A stretch of DNA of 47,445 nucleotides, taken from assembly GCF_001580535.1 (NCBI RefSeq), contig NZ_LHZA01000138.1, positions 1 to 47,445 on the forward strand. Direction: 5' to 3'. The notes beneath the pieces were generated by a model that worked only from the letters and a program-made list of their open reading frames with translations, had not been told where the DNA came from and did not search any database. Shown here in pieces: positions 17,225 to 27,300 of this stretch; the stretch's first letter is position 1, and each line of letters starts with the position of its first letter. This stretch comes from Acetobacter cerevisiae. GTDB taxonomy: Bacteria; Pseudomonadota; Alphaproteobacteria; Acetobacterales; Acetobacteraceae. The translations under genes and the position numbers were made by a program.

Positions 17225-18235
17225 TTAACGGCGACCGTTACGGATGTGGGTGATCAGGCCTGTGAGCCCCGCAGCCAATGCCGCGCCAAACAGGCCCGCT
17301 CGCACGCTGGACGTCACAAAGAAGGACAGGGGGCTGTCCACGCGCCGCGCTTTTTCATCAAACGCACCATGCGCGGCAAATGCGCCGGGGGCGGATTTGA
17401 ACAGATCATCCGCAGCGTTCTTGTCCGCACAGGTTTTTTCTAGCTGGGCCTTATAGCCATGCTCCGCCATGCGGGCTTCCCGGCAGCCCGGACCCAGGAT
17501 GCGCCAGATAGCGGCCAGTGTTGTGCTGGGGCCAATGGAGATGGAGCGGCTGGTGGTAAAAGCCGCCCGGCAAATGGCTTCTGCTGCGACTTCCGGTTCA
17601 TAAACCGGGCCAACGGGCTTCAGGCGCTTGCCAGTCAGGTTACGAGTCCAGCCATAGCGGGGGGTGTTGATGGCGGGCAGGTCCACCATCACAACTCGAA
17701 TCCGGTCTGCATCATGCAGCAGTTCCGGGCGCAGGCTTTCACAAAAACCACGCAGGGCGGATCGGGCCCCATTCTCAGCGGCCTGCAAAGGCAGGCCCCG
17801 CAGAGAAGGTGCCAGATCCAGATTGATAATGGCCCCATGCCCACGGCGACGCATGTGCTTCAAAGCCGCCAGCGTGCCGTTTACGCTGCCCAGATAGGTG
17901 ACTTCCGTTGCGCGCTGAATGTCCTTGGCGGACAGCACGGCAACTTGCCCAACCACCGTTGCGCCGGCGCAGTTGGCCCAGACGGTAATGGGACCAAGTT
18001 CAGCTTCAATCTGAATAGCGGCCTGCTCAACTGCGTCGGCGTCCGCCACATCTACCGGGATCACCAGCGTGCGAATGGAATGGGCGGCCAGTTCTTCCGC
18101 TGCGTCTTTCAGCCGGTCTTCATTCCGGCCCAGCAGGGCGATGTCAAAGCCTGCACGGCCCAGCGCACGGGCGGCAGCCCGGCCAATGCCTGCTCCGGCA
18201 CCGGTAATGACAGCGATCTGCGTTGGCATGCTCAT
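17225..18235 (-). CDS. SDR-fold protein lacking the catalytic Ser-Tyr-Lys
   Basis: 336 residues. The dinucleotide-binding Rossmann motif TGAGAGIG (11-18) and the NAG-like NCAG (88-91) are intact, as is the conserved LRGFCESLRPEL helix. Aligned by eye on the family pattern S-x(12)-YxxxK, however, the catalytic positions read L141, E154 (in QAAENGARSA) and R158, so classical dehydrogenase chemistry is not expected. A C-terminal extension (about 240-336) ends in a hydrophobic segment AGLFGAALAAGLTGLITHI that may anchor it to the membrane. GGGAG lies just before ATG 18235. It is 108 bp downstream of yqaA on the same strand. NAD(P) binding is inferred; the function is unknown. Confidence 0.85.
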   Translation of the reverse strand: MSMPTQIAVITGAGAGIGRAAARALGRAGFDIALLGRNEDRLKDAAEELAAHSIRTLVIPVDVADADAVEQAAIQIEAELGPITVWANCAGATVVGQVAVLSAKDIQRATEVTYLGSVNGTLAALKHMRRRGHGAIINLDLAPSLRGLPLQAAENGARSALRGFCESLRPELLHDADRIRVVMVDLPAINTPRYGWTRNLTGKRLKPVGPVYEPEVAAEAICRAAFTTSRSISIGPSTTLAAIWRILGPGCREARMAEHGYKAQLEKTCADKNAADDLFKSAPGAFAAHGAFDEKARRVDSPLSFFVTSSVRAGLFGAALAAGLTGLITHIRNGRR

Positions 18236-18343
18236 CGTCTCCCTGCAATCTGTTTGTAGAGGTTGCTCTTTATGCTGTCTTGCGCCGGAACCGCCTGCCC
18301 TGCAAGGCAGGAGGCAGCGCGGCAGCCGTGCAGAGATCTGGCG

Positions 18344-18922
18344 TCACAGATACCGCAGCGCGAGCAGTCCGCCTACCAGCAGGACGGCAAAAACGCCCAT
18401 TACCAGAGGCAGGCGGCGTTCCAGAAAATCCTGAATCGGTGCGCCAAATTTCCACAAAAGTCCGGCGACCAGAAAAAACCGCACGCCACGCGTCACCAGA
18501 CTGGCCACAATAAAAGGCAGCAGGGCAAAATGAGCCATGCCGCTGGCAATGGTGACAAATTTGTAAGGAATAGGCGTTAGCCCCTTGAGCAGGATAATCC
18601 ACACACCCCACTGGCGGAATTTGTCTTGCAAGGCTGTCAGCGTATGTTCTGCATGGTAAAAATGCACAATCGGCAGAGCCAGATGCTCCAGCAGAAAAGC
18701 ACCGATTGCCCAGCCCAGAATGCCGCCGATCACACTCGCAACCGTGCAGAGGGCGGCATAAACCCATGCCTTATCCCTGCGGGAAAGAACCATGGGTACC
18801 AGAAGCGTTTCCGGGGGGAGCGGGAAAAAGCTGGCTTCCGCAAAGGCCAGAGCCACCAGCCACCAGGGGGCATTAGGGCTGGCTGCGTGCCGTAACACGC
18901 GGGCATACAGGCGATTAAGCAT
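18344..18922 (-). CDS. YqaA family (VTT/DedA-like) membrane protein
   Basis: 192-residue integral membrane protein. It starts with WWLVALAFAEASFFPLPPET, the FAEASFFPLPPE motif typical of YqaA proteins, and has the paired helix GGILGWAIGAFLLE, the amphipathic re-entrant region ILLKGLTPIPYKFVTIASG and a last helix near the C-terminus. Related DedA/VTT proteins act in lipid flipping or envelope homeostasis; YqaA itself is uncharacterised. No Shine-Dalgarno sequence is visible, and a terminator-like hairpin ends only 9 bp before the ATG, so translation may be leaderless or controlled by that hairpin. Confidence 0.88.
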   Translation of the reverse strand: MLNRLYARVLRHAASPNAPWWLVALAFAEASFFPLPPETLLVPMVLSRRDKAWVYAALCTVASVIGGILGWAIGAFLLEHLALPIVHFYHAEHTLTALQDKFRQWGVWIILLKGLTPIPYKFVTIASGMAHFALLPFIVASLVTRGVRFFLVAGLLWKFGAPIQDFLERRLPLVMGVFAVLLVGGLLALRYL

Positions 18923-18931
18923 GAAAAGACG

Positions 18932-18962
18932 GGCCGGATGCTAAAATGAAAGTCATCCGGCC
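18932..18962 (-). terminator. Terminator of the MATE/69-aa gene unit, adjacent to the yqaA start
   Basis: On the minus strand GGCCGGATG (18962-18954) pairs with CATCCGGCC (18940-18932) around a 13-nt loop, followed by CGTCTTTTC. It ends the transcript of the gene at 19020-19229 but lies only 9 bp before the yqaA start codon, so it could also act as an attenuator for yqaA. Confidence 0.75.
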
Positions 18963-19019
18963 TTGATGCCATGCGTTTGGGTCTCAGGCCAGAGGCTATC
19001 TCTGGCCTCCAGGTGGCAG

Positions 19020-19229
19020 CTACATGCGCTCGCGGCGCAGAACTTCTTCGGCTTTGGTGTGGATGGTGTCGTATTCATCCTGCGTCAGGCTGCCCCGGTG
19101 CAGCATTTCGCTGGCGCGTGCCAGCGCATCCCGCGCGTGCGTGGCATCTGGAATCGGGTAGCGGCGGCCGGGGAGGGCAAAGGCATCGTCCGGCAGTGCA
19201 TTACGTTCTTCAGTGGTCAGTTTTGACAT
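19020..19229 (-). CDS. Short conserved protein (69 aa, DUF6582-like)
   Basis: Begins at ATG 19229 (MSKLTTEERNALPDDAF) and overlaps the end of the MATE gene by 20 bp in another frame. The core ALPDDAFALPGRRYPIPDAT followed by HARDALARAS resembles the motif of short bacterial and phage-associated proteins in which a PG..YPI.D..HAR.AL segment is conserved; the second half is a charged helix. No signal peptide or membrane helix. The overlap indicates coupling to the transporter gene, and the terminator at 18932-18962 closes the unit. Function unknown. Confidence 0.72.
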   Translation of the reverse strand: MSKLTTEERNALPDDAFALPGRRYPIPDATHARDALARASEMLHRGSLTQDEYDTIHTKAEEVLRRERM

Positions 19230-20706
19230 GGTCTTCACTCCTGTCCGTCTCACGAAAGGCCGGGGCTTCCAGTTCGTCCAGTTCCGCCATGGCGGCTTCC
19301 GCACTCACGGTCGGGACGTCTGAAACCGGCACTTCTCCCGGTCCCGCCGGAACATGGGCGGGGCATGGGCTGCTGAGTGTGCGCGTGACTCTGAACGCGG
19401 TAATCACGGCAAGAGATCCAAAAACAATACCGCCTGCCGCGTGCCCCAGCTGTACCCCGGCCGGACCGAAACGGCTGCCAAACCAGACAAAAGGAACGGT
19501 GCCCAGTGTAGCTCGCCCCCAGTTGAAGGCGGTGGAATAGAGCGGAAAGCCCAGATTATTGAACGCCGCGTTGGCTACAAACAACATGCCGACAAACAGG
19601 AAGGCACCAATAGTCCATGAGCAGAACAGATGAATGAGCAGAGCAGCATTGCCCTGTGCATGGAACCCGGCCACCACGTAATCCTGCAAGGCCGCCAGCA
19701 GGACCCATGTAGAGCCAACGCTGAGCATGACGAGCTTGAGGGCTGCCGTCAGCGTCTCGCGCACCCGGTCATACTGCCCGGCCCCCAGATTCTGCGCCAT
19801 GATAGGGCCGACCGAGCCTGTCAGGGCAAAGACCAGAGAGAACAGCACCGGCACCATACGTTCGATGGAGGCCTGTCCGCCCACGGCTTCCAGCCCGAAG
19901 CTTGCCATGGCTCCGGTCACATACGCTCCGGCAACCGGTGTGGCCAGATTGGTCAGAATGGCAGGCATTGCTACACCGGCCACATGCCGGGCATCCGGCA
20001 GAATGCGGGAGAGGTCAGGGCGGGCAATCATGTCATGCCGCAAGGCCCCGCGCAGACCGGCAGCCGCCACCACAAGGCGGGACAGCACGGTGCTGATAGC
20101 TGCCCCGGTCAGCCCTTCATGCAGCCCGAAAATCATCAGCGGGTCCAGCACCGCGGCAACCACGGCCCCCAGCAGCGTAATGTGCATGGAGCCTTTGGCG
20201 TCGCCTACGACCCTCATCAGAGAGGATGCCGCCATGCCGACGCAGATCAGCGGCAGAAAAGGGCTGACAACGTGCAGATAGGCCGTGGCATGTTCCAGTG
20301 CATCGCCCTGTGCACCAAACAGATGCAGCACAGGATGCGCAGCAAGCGAGGTGATAAGCCCGAGCAGCAACGCGACGACCAGCGTGACAATCAGGGAGGA
20401 AGAAGCAATATGCCGGGCTTCTTCATGTCGTCCCGCGCCAATCTCCCGCGCGGTGGCGGCACTCAGGCCAATGGTCATGCCAATAGAGACGGCAATCTGC
20501 AGGCCAAGCACGGCACCGGCAAACCCGATGGCCGCTGTCAGGGCCGGGTCATTCAGATGGCCGATATAGACCATGTTGAGCATGTCCACCGCAAAAACGG
20601 CCATCAGGCCAATGGCCCCGGTGCCTGCCATGACAATCACGTGCCGCATGATGCTGCCGGTTGTAAAACAGGCCTTCTGTCTGCCGGGCGGAGGTTGCCG
20701 GGTCAT
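19210..20706 (-). CDS. MATE family efflux transporter
   Basis: 498-residue inner membrane protein with about 12 hydrophobic helices in two similar halves, the MATE (DinF/NorM) organisation that exports drugs or metabolites against H+ or Na+. Typical segments are MLNMVYIGHLNDPALTAAIG in the first helices, QIAVSIGMTIGLSAATAREI and the second-half VGGQASIERMVPVLFSL. The C-terminal 35 residues are acidic and cytosolic. It starts at ATG 20706 and ends overlapping the 69-aa gene. Substrate is unknown. Confidence 0.93.
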   Translation of the reverse strand: MTRQPPPGRQKACFTTGSIMRHVIVMAGTGAIGLMAVFAVDMLNMVYIGHLNDPALTAAIGFAGAVLGLQIAVSIGMTIGLSAATAREIGAGRHEEARHIASSSLIVTLVVALLLGLITSLAAHPVLHLFGAQGDALEHATAYLHVVSPFLPLICVGMAASSLMRVVGDAKGSMHITLLGAVVAAVLDPLMIFGLHEGLTGAAISTVLSRLVVAAAGLRGALRHDMIARPDLSRILPDARHVAGVAMPAILTNLATPVAGAYVTGAMASFGLEAVGGQASIERMVPVLFSLVFALTGSVGPIMAQNLGAGQYDRVRETLTAALKLVMLSVGSTWVLLAALQDYVVAGFHAQGNAALLIHLFCSWTIGAFLFVGMLFVANAAFNNLGFPLYSTAFNWGRATLGTVPFVWFGSRFGPAGVQLGHAAGGIVFGSLAVITAFRVTRTLSSPCPAHVPAGPGEVPVSDVPTVSAEAAMAELDELEAPAFRETDRSEDHVKTDH

Positions 20707-20858
20707 ATATGCTCCGTTCTGGTACCGTGCGGGTGCCGTATCGTGTCAATCCGGCGCAATGCGGGGAAGTATGTCATGCCTGCTACCCGGCGCGAATGGG
20801 GAAAGCTGAATGTCCTGTCTGCCGGGAGCCCACGGCAGAAAGCAGGAGGGTATGAGGT

Positions 20859-21683
20859 TCAGGGGATGATGAGGGGCTCGGCAGCATTTTCTGCGGGAAG
20901 AATGGGGTCAGGAACCGCCTCCTTTTCCTCCAGATCTTCCAGCGGGTGCCCCAGATAGGCTTCCAGAACCTCGCGGGTCGGGCCATCCATACGGACACGG
21001 CCTTCCTCCATCCAGATCAGCCTGTTGCACCAGTCGGCCATGACGTCCGCCATATGGCTGGACAGCACCAGAATATCCGCTTTGGACACCAGCGTTTCCA
21101 GCCGCTTGCGGGCGCGCTGGCGGAAGGAGGCATCCCCCGCCATAAACCATTCATCCATCAGCAGCACATCGGGCATGATGGCGGTGGCAAGACCGAAGGA
21201 GAGCCGCACGGTCATACCGGAGCTATAGGTCTGTACCGGCAGGTCCAGAAAGGAGCCAAGCCCGGCAAAGGCTTCCACGTCCTCTTCCACCGCCCGGATG
21301 TCTGACGGGGAGAGTCCCGCGAACATGCCGCGCAGGCGGATATTCTCGCGTCCCGTCAGTTCCATGTTCATCCCCAGTGAGGGGTCCAGCAGCGTGCCAA
21401 TATGCCCGCTGACGGTCACGCTGCCATTTACAGGCTCATAAATGCCTGCCAGTGCGCGCAAAAGCGTGGTCTTGCCGGCGCCATTGCCGCCAACCAGCCC
21501 CAGCCTGTCACCAGGGTTGAGTGTGAAGCTGACATCCCGCAGGGCCTGCACCACCACACGGTCGCGCTCATCATGCGTAAACCGGCCACTCAGAGAGTTG
21601 CGGATGGTCTTTTTCAGGCTGCGGGCGTTGCCGTGATAAAGCGGAAAGGAGATTTCCAGATCCCGGACCGTAATACCGACCAT
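20859..21683 (-). CDS. Polysaccharide ABC exporter ATP-binding protein (Wzt/KpsT type)
   Basis: 274-residue ATPase that powers export of a lipid-linked or capsular polysaccharide with the permease encoded 3 bp upstream. Walker A GGNGAGKTT, the signature YSSGMTVRLSFGLATAI (SSGM instead of LSGGQ, typical for this family) and Walker B VLLMDEWFMAGD are intact, as is the switch His in SSHMADV. It lacks the C-terminal carbohydrate-binding domain of some Wzt proteins (about 400 aa). It starts at ATG 21683. With the permease and the large glycosyltransferase further along it suggests surface polysaccharide synthesis. Confidence 0.93.
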   Translation of the reverse strand: MVGITVRDLEISFPLYHGNARSLKKTIRNSLSGRFTHDERDRVVVQALRDVSFTLNPGDRLGLVGGNGAGKTTLLRALAGIYEPVNGSVTVSGHIGTLLDPSLGMNMELTGRENIRLRGMFAGLSPSDIRAVEEDVEAFAGLGSFLDLPVQTYSSGMTVRLSFGLATAIMPDVLLMDEWFMAGDASFRQRARKRLETLVSKADILVLSSHMADVMADWCNRLIWMEEGRVRMDGPTREVLEAYLGHPLEDLEEKEAVPDPILPAENAAEPLIIP

Positions 21684-21686
21684 GCG

Positions 21687-22562
21687 TTACACCCAATAAG
21701 CCAGACGGGCCCGCATGCGGGCAAACAGTGCGAAGGTGAACACCGTCAGTCCCGCCGACCACGCAAGGGCTGCGGGCCAGATGGCCGTGTTGACAATGTC
21801 CCCGGTAAACGGTGTCCGCACAATTTCCATCAGCGGAAAAAACGGGTCCAGCAGTAGCCAGTCCTGCCCGGTTTTCATTAGCTCCGGGGCCCATAGAATA
21901 GGGGTTACAAAAAACAGGATCTGCAGGGTACTCGCCACAATCGGCGGCACATCGCGGAAGCGCGCGCCCAGAATACCAAGCAACAGCGTGGCCATGAAGC
22001 TGTCAAAAATCCACAGCGCACACGCAGCCCCCATGGTCCAGGACCACGATGGGGCTACCCGGAACCACAGGAAAACCACCACAACCACGGGGATATTGTG
22101 CGCCAGCGTCAGCAGGTTGCGCACCGTGGCGCGCAGTACATGCAGGCTGTAGGGCATCCGGGCAGAATGGATCAGCCCCGCAGCAGAGGTGAACGTGGTG
22201 CAGCCATCCTGCAGGGTGCTGCCCACAAACCCCCAGAGCACAAGGGAGAGGGTCAGGAAGGGCAGGTATTTATGCACATCCATGTTCATCAGATAGGCAT
22301 ACAGCACCCCCATGGCCGCCACCATGACGGCGGTTGAGGCTGTCAGCCAGAACGGACCGAGGATGGAGCCACGGTAGCGCAGCTTGATATCCAGCCAGCC
22401 CAGCGTAGCCCCCAGCCGCGCCAGTTTCATGCCGGAGAGGAGATCCTGCCAGGCATGGCCAAGGTAGGACGTGCCTTTTTCCGGCAGAAGAGTAAGCACC
22501 CGCTCCGGCGTGTTGGGGGCGGGCGTATATCCGGTTGCGGGGGTGATCTGCATGCTGTCCAT
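21687..22562 (-). CDS. Polysaccharide ABC exporter permease (Wzm/KpsM type)
   Basis: 291-residue ABC-2 type permease with six predicted membrane helices (e.g. PFWLTASTAVMVAAMGVLYA and VVVVVFLWF) and the usual RYRGSILGPFW entry before the first helix. Forms the membrane channel for polysaccharide export with the Wzt-like ATPase, whose gene follows after 3 bp. ATG 22562 has GGAG a few bases upstream. The N-terminal 40 residues are cytosolic and Pro-rich. The 208 bp to prs hold the divergent promoters. Confidence 0.92.
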   Translation of the reverse strand: MDSMQITPATGYTPAPNTPERVLTLLPEKGTSYLGHAWQDLLSGMKLARLGATLGWLDIKLRYRGSILGPFWLTASTAVMVAAMGVLYAYLMNMDVHKYLPFLTLSLVLWGFVGSTLQDGCTTFTSAAGLIHSARMPYSLHVLRATVRNLLTLAHNIPVVVVVFLWFRVAPSWSWTMGAACALWIFDSFMATLLLGILGARFRDVPPIVASTLQILFFVTPILWAPELMKTGQDWLLLDPFFPLMEIVRTPFTGDIVNTAIWPAALAWSAGLTVFTFALFARMRARLAYWV

Positions 22563-22770
22563 GATACTCCATGGCGATAGAGAACAGAGTGCCTGTGTGC
22601 AAGAGCACGGGTGAGAGGGGCGCGTTTGGATTGTGCTTTTTTGCCACGCTGCGTGTGTGTCTGCCCTGTCGAGCGTCTCTCATGGATGACAACAGCCGTT
22701 GTGGTTGCTAAACCCGGCCCCGCTGTAGCCGTCTCACCTTAACGTAGAAAAGCCGGGAACCCTCCTTATC

Positions 22771-23703
22771 ATGAAGATTGTCGCCTGTAACAGCAATCTG
22801 CCGCTGGCCAAGGCCGTTGCCGCGGAACTGTCCCTGCCTCTGTGTAATGTGACTGTCCGCCGCTTTGCGGATATGGAAGTCTTTGTCGAAATTCATGAAA
22901 ATGTGCGTGGTGAGGATGTGTTCGTCATCCAGAGCACCTGCACCCCGACAAATGATAACCTGATGGAACTGCTGATTATGCTGGACGCGCTGCGGCGTGG
23001 GTCAGCCCGGCGAATCACCGCGGTCATCCCGTATTTTGGTTATGCGCGGCAGGATCGTAAATCCGGCCCCCGCACGCCTATCAGCGCCAAGCTGGTTGCC
23101 AACCTGCTGGTGGAAGCTGGCGCCAATCGCGTGCTGACGCTGGACCTGCATGCCATGCAGATTCAGGGCTTCTTCGACATTCCGGTGGATAACCTGTATG
23201 CCGCCCCGCTGTTTACCCGTGACATCCTCAGCCGCTACGGCGATCGTGACCTGATGATTGTCTCCCCGGACGTGGGCGGTGTGGTGCGTGCGCGTCAGCT
23301 GGCGCAGCGCCTGAATACCGACCTCGCCATCATCGACAAACGGCGTGAACGCGCTGGTGTGTCTGAAGTGATGAACGTGATTGGTGACGTGCGTGGCCGT
23401 CATTGCCTGCTGGTGGACGATATTGTCGATAGTGGTGGCTCTCTGTGCAACGCAGCACGGGCCATTGCCAATAACGGTGCAGCGTCTGTCGGAGCTTACG
23501 TGACGCATGGTGTGCTGACCGGGCAGGCTGTGGAACGCGTTGCGAACTCCCCGATTGAAATGCTGACCTTGACGGATAGCATCATGGCCACTGAAAGTGT
23601 GACAGCAGCGCACAACATCCGGCAGGTGACCATTTCCAACCTGCTGGCGCAGGCCATGCGGGCCGTTGCTGATGAGAGTTCCGTCTCCTCCCTGTTTGAT
23701 TGA
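22771..23703 (+). CDS. prs: Ribose-phosphate pyrophosphokinase
   Basis: Makes PRPP from ribose 5-phosphate and ATP, feeding purine, pyrimidine, histidine, tryptophan and NAD synthesis in the cytosol. 310 residues, full family length. ATP-site segment [19 protein letters not shown] (88-106) and the PRPP-binding loop [13 protein letters not shown] (213-225) are intact. Starts at ATG 22771. A histidine phosphatase gene follows after 5 bp, probably in the same transcript. Confidence 0.97.
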   Translation: MKIVACNSNLPLAKAVAAELSLPLCNVTVRRFADMEVFVEIHENVRGEDVFVIQSTCTPTNDNLMELLIMLDALRRGSARRITAVIPYFGYARQDRKSGPRTPISAKLVANLLVEAGANRVLTLDLHAMQIQGFFDIPVDNLYAAPLFTRDILSRYGDRDLMIVSPDVGGVVRARQLAQRLNTDLAIIDKRRERAGVSEVMNVIGDVRGRHCLLVDDIVDSGGSLCNAARAIANNGAASVGAYVTHGVLTGQAVERVANSPIEMLTLTDSIMATESVTAAHNIRQVTISNLLAQAMRAVADESSVSSLFD

Positions 23704-23708
23704 GATCC

Positions 23709-24311
23709 ATGACACAGCTTCACCCCCGCTCTTACTGGTATCTTCGTCACGGCCAGACCGACTGGAACCGTGAAGGTCTGTCTCAGGGGCGCACCAACGT
23801 GCCCCTGAACGCGACGGGGATTGCGCAGGCCGATGCGGCGGCGAAGCTGTTTCAGGATGGTATTCAAACCCATGCGCCCATCACGCACATTGTCAGCTCC
23901 CCGCTCGACCGGGCGTTGAAAACGGCCACCATTGTGCAACAGGGACTGGTGGCGGAGGGATGTGCCCCACTGCCGTTGACGACCGATATCGGGCTGGAAG
24001 AAGTCTGCTTTGGTGAGCAGGAAGGCCAGCCAATGGGCGACTGGTACGATAGCTGGATTGCCGGAGATTACACCCCCAAAGGTGCCGAACCGTTTGCAGA
24101 CCTGCGGGCGCGGGCTGTGGCAGCGGTCAACCGGGCGACCGAAGCTGGTGGTATCCCTCTGATTGTCGCACACGGCGCGCTGTTCCGGGCGCTCCGCTCC
24201 GCTATGAGCCTGCCAGCCAATGTCCGGCTGCCTAACGCCACCCCGCTATGGATTCAGCCCCCGGAAGAACAGATCAGCCCGGCCTGGCAACTGACCGTGA
24301 TGGCGGACTGA
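23709..24311 (+). CDS. Histidine phosphatase family protein (phosphoglycerate mutase-like)
   Basis: 200 residues with the phosphohistidine motif YLRHGQTDWNREG near the N-terminus and the second histidine in IPLIVAHGALFRAL; GLEEVCFGEQEG supplies the proton-donor Glu region. The superfamily includes phosphoglycerate mutases and CobC-type phosphatases; the natural substrate cannot be decided. ATG 23709 lies 5 bp after the prs stop, so it is probably co-transcribed with prs. Convergent with the large glycosyltransferase gene. Confidence 0.9.
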   Translation: MTQLHPRSYWYLRHGQTDWNREGLSQGRTNVPLNATGIAQADAAAKLFQDGIQTHAPITHIVSSPLDRALKTATIVQQGLVAEGCAPLPLTTDIGLEEVCFGEQEGQPMGDWYDSWIAGDYTPKGAEPFADLRARAVAAVNRATEAGGIPLIVAHGALFRALRSAMSLPANVRLPNATPLWIQPPEEQISPAWQLTVMAD

Positions 24312-24350
24312 GTCCCTCTCCACACTATCGTTTTATTCGGCTTTATGAAG

Positions 24351-27300
24351 TCATCCAGCTATCGGATCCGACAGGCCGGCAAGCGCATCTCCCTGTGTCC
24401 TGAACGCACCAAGATAGGCATATGGGGCCATGAGAATGGCAATAAGAGAAGGCAGGGAGGTGTGCAGTGGGATCACCAGCCCACCCCCGGATTGCTTTAT
24501 TCTTTCTGCCGGTGCTCCAATATCATACACAATAGCGGCTCTGTTACTCGTCCAGATATGCGTCAACACATACGACCATGTTTCGGGCCAGAGCGACGGT
24601 AGAAAAAACCAGTCGATCGCATATTTTTCGGTCAGGGGCTGTATTTCATATTCCTGATAACGGCCGGTCATGGTGACAACGCCGGTTTCCAGAAGTGGCA
24701 CGTCATTGCAGCTATAGCCAATAATAACCAGCTGAATGGGAATATGATGTGTTTTGATGAACTGCGCTAAATCAAGAACAATATCATAGCCTTTTTCAAT
24801 ACTGATTGCGCCCAGAATCCCGATAATGCGTTTTTCATGGGGTGCTTTTTGAGGAAAGAAAAGCGTATCAACATTCAGAATATGCTCCCACGGCGTAACG
24901 TCAGCCTGAATGGTGGGGAACTGTCGTTGGATACGATTGGCCGCATCCTGGGAAGGGCAGATGACGTGCTGTGCATTGTCCAGAAGGCTTCGGCTCCAGT
25001 ATCGGAGTTTTTGTAAAGGCGCAGGATCGTCAGTCCGGCTACCAAAGGTATTTACGCAGTTCTGGCAGGTTTGAAGGTCGGGCTCGCCGCAATAATGGTT
25101 TTCGTCAGCCACCAGCGTGATACGCGGGCAAAACCAGGAATAATCATGAATATAAATGTCATACGGCAAGCCAAGCTCTGAAAGACTGAAAATCTTTTCA
25201 ATTGAGCTGCCAATATAGCTGTGGATTTCAAATTTTTCACAGTTGAGGTCTTTATAAAGTGCTCTGAAACTAAAGGCATTGCGGGGAATGGTCAGGTTTG
25301 GATAATCCTTGTCCCGGAGGGATTTCAGTCTCCAGAGCGGGCGGCCGGAACGATGAATTTCAGGCACCATGACGAATGCAGCAATACCGGCCTGTTCATA
25401 AAACGATGCACGGTGCCCGACATGGCGCAGAATGCCGCCTTCCCGATCATGCATGATAAGGATAACAGATTTCAAAAATGGTCTGCTGTGGTGCAGCCGG
25501 GCGAGGTCCAGTTTCTTTTTGTAAGGGGCGAGCGGGTCTCGGTCCTGCCAGCGTGCTATAATCTGGTCGTAACCCGGATGCAGTCCATTCATAATGTCGA
25601 GGTTTCTGGCAATCAGATCCGACTTGACGGGACTGAAAGACTGGCTTTCTGCGTGCCCCACAAACGTTCCCAGACAGGCGACGTGACGCCACCCTAATGC
25701 TGTGGCGCGGCAAGAAAAATCATTTTCCTCCCCATACCCTTGCGCAAAAATATCTTCTCGTAGCAAACCTGTTTGTTCCAGGCAGGCAGATTTGACATAC
25801 ATGCAAAATCCGTGAGCTGTCGGAACATCAACTGTTTCTCCGTGCCACATCCTGCTCATAATCGCGCTAAGGTCCTGACAGGCTCTGGCGTCAGGAATGG
25901 GATTGACCCCGGTTGCGGAAGGATAGCTGAAAATAGTGGCGTTATTTGAAAGAGGCGTTGCTGTGCCAATGTCGGTCTGCGCATAGGCAGCCCTCTGGAG
26001 TTGTGTCAGCCAGTTACGACATACAAGTGTATCACTGTTGAGCAAAACAACATCTTCATACGGTCTTCTCTGACGCAGCCCCCGGTTAACAGATTTTGGA
26101 AAGCCAAGGTTTTTCTCATTGTTGAGGATAAAAACGTCAGGTTTATTCTTAATGTGAGAAAGGTATTTTAGAATATCTGGGTTTGGAGAGGCATCATTCA
26201 CGATAATAAGCCGGGCATGAGGTGCTTTGTGTTTCAGGCACAGAGTAATACAATTTTTGGTGGCTAGAAAACCATCGTAAACCGGAATAATGATCGCAAC
26301 AGAAGGGAATTTTTGTTTTTTTGTTGGTTTTTCTGATAAAGATATCGGAGGAAAGGTGCCTTCTTCTAAGGAGGTAGCCGGGAAGCGGCGAGAGATATCC
26401 AGCGCATACTGTCTGGCGCTTTCTGCAAAGGGATCAAGAGCGAGGGGGCTTCCATACAAAGGTTTCCCATGCTCAGAGCAAACACTGACCAAAGTTGCTT
26501 TTGATGCAAGTTTTTCTTTTTTTATCGAAAAAGCATGTTTGATTGCATCTCCGGCAATGTTCGCTGGGGTAAAGAATTTTACCGTATCGGTAAAAAGGTG
26601 GATGGGCTTCTGAATGGGGTCATGGGGCGTAAGGACCAGTTTTACCGCCGCCTCCGGGTTGGCTGGGTAACGGGCCCAGCCAGAAAGACCCTCTGGACCA
26701 GCGGAAACAAATCCTTCTGTTTTGAGAAAATGTGGGATTTCAAACAGACCGCCCAACAAGGTATCTTGCCGAATAGTGACATGGATTTGTTTTAAAAGCT
26801 TCCAGTCTTCCAGTAGAAGAATAGAAATTCTTTTATCATTTGAGAGAATTTCAAAGGAGGAGGCAGGATAACTGACGCCATCCATCACAACACTGATATC
26901 TTCCAGATCAACAGACCTGCGAAAAGTCAGATGGATCTTGCCTGACCCTGAAAATGTGCACCATCCCGCCTTGTTCGTGGCAAAACACACCGCATCGGCC
27001 AGCACTTGAAAAGCGGGGAGATCAAGGTCTGTATAGCTGGTGAGGAGAGACTGAAAGTCCTCATAGGCCAGAGGGTAGTGAGAAAACCGCAGGGGGGTTG
27101 CAATGAGTAAAATACGGCAGATCCGGGACTGTGATTTTGATTTGATGAATTCAAAGGGTTCAGAGGCTGTTGGAATGCCAAGAAGCAGGCGTATGATCCC
27201 GATTCCTATTGTAATCAGCCCATTATCTGGCTGAACTCTTTGTAAATATTCCCAGTCTTCCAGAAGCTTCGGAAGAGACGCAAAATCGAAAGAAGGGAAT

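Noticed and set aside
20818-20839. Hairpin TCTGCCG/CGGCAGA between the Wzt-like and MATE genes
   Set aside because: Stem of 7 bp without a T tract; not enough for a terminator call.
19630-20958. 442-codon plus-strand frame opposite the MATE gene
   Set aside because: Low-complexity His/Gly/Gln-rich translation, antisense to a clear membrane protein.
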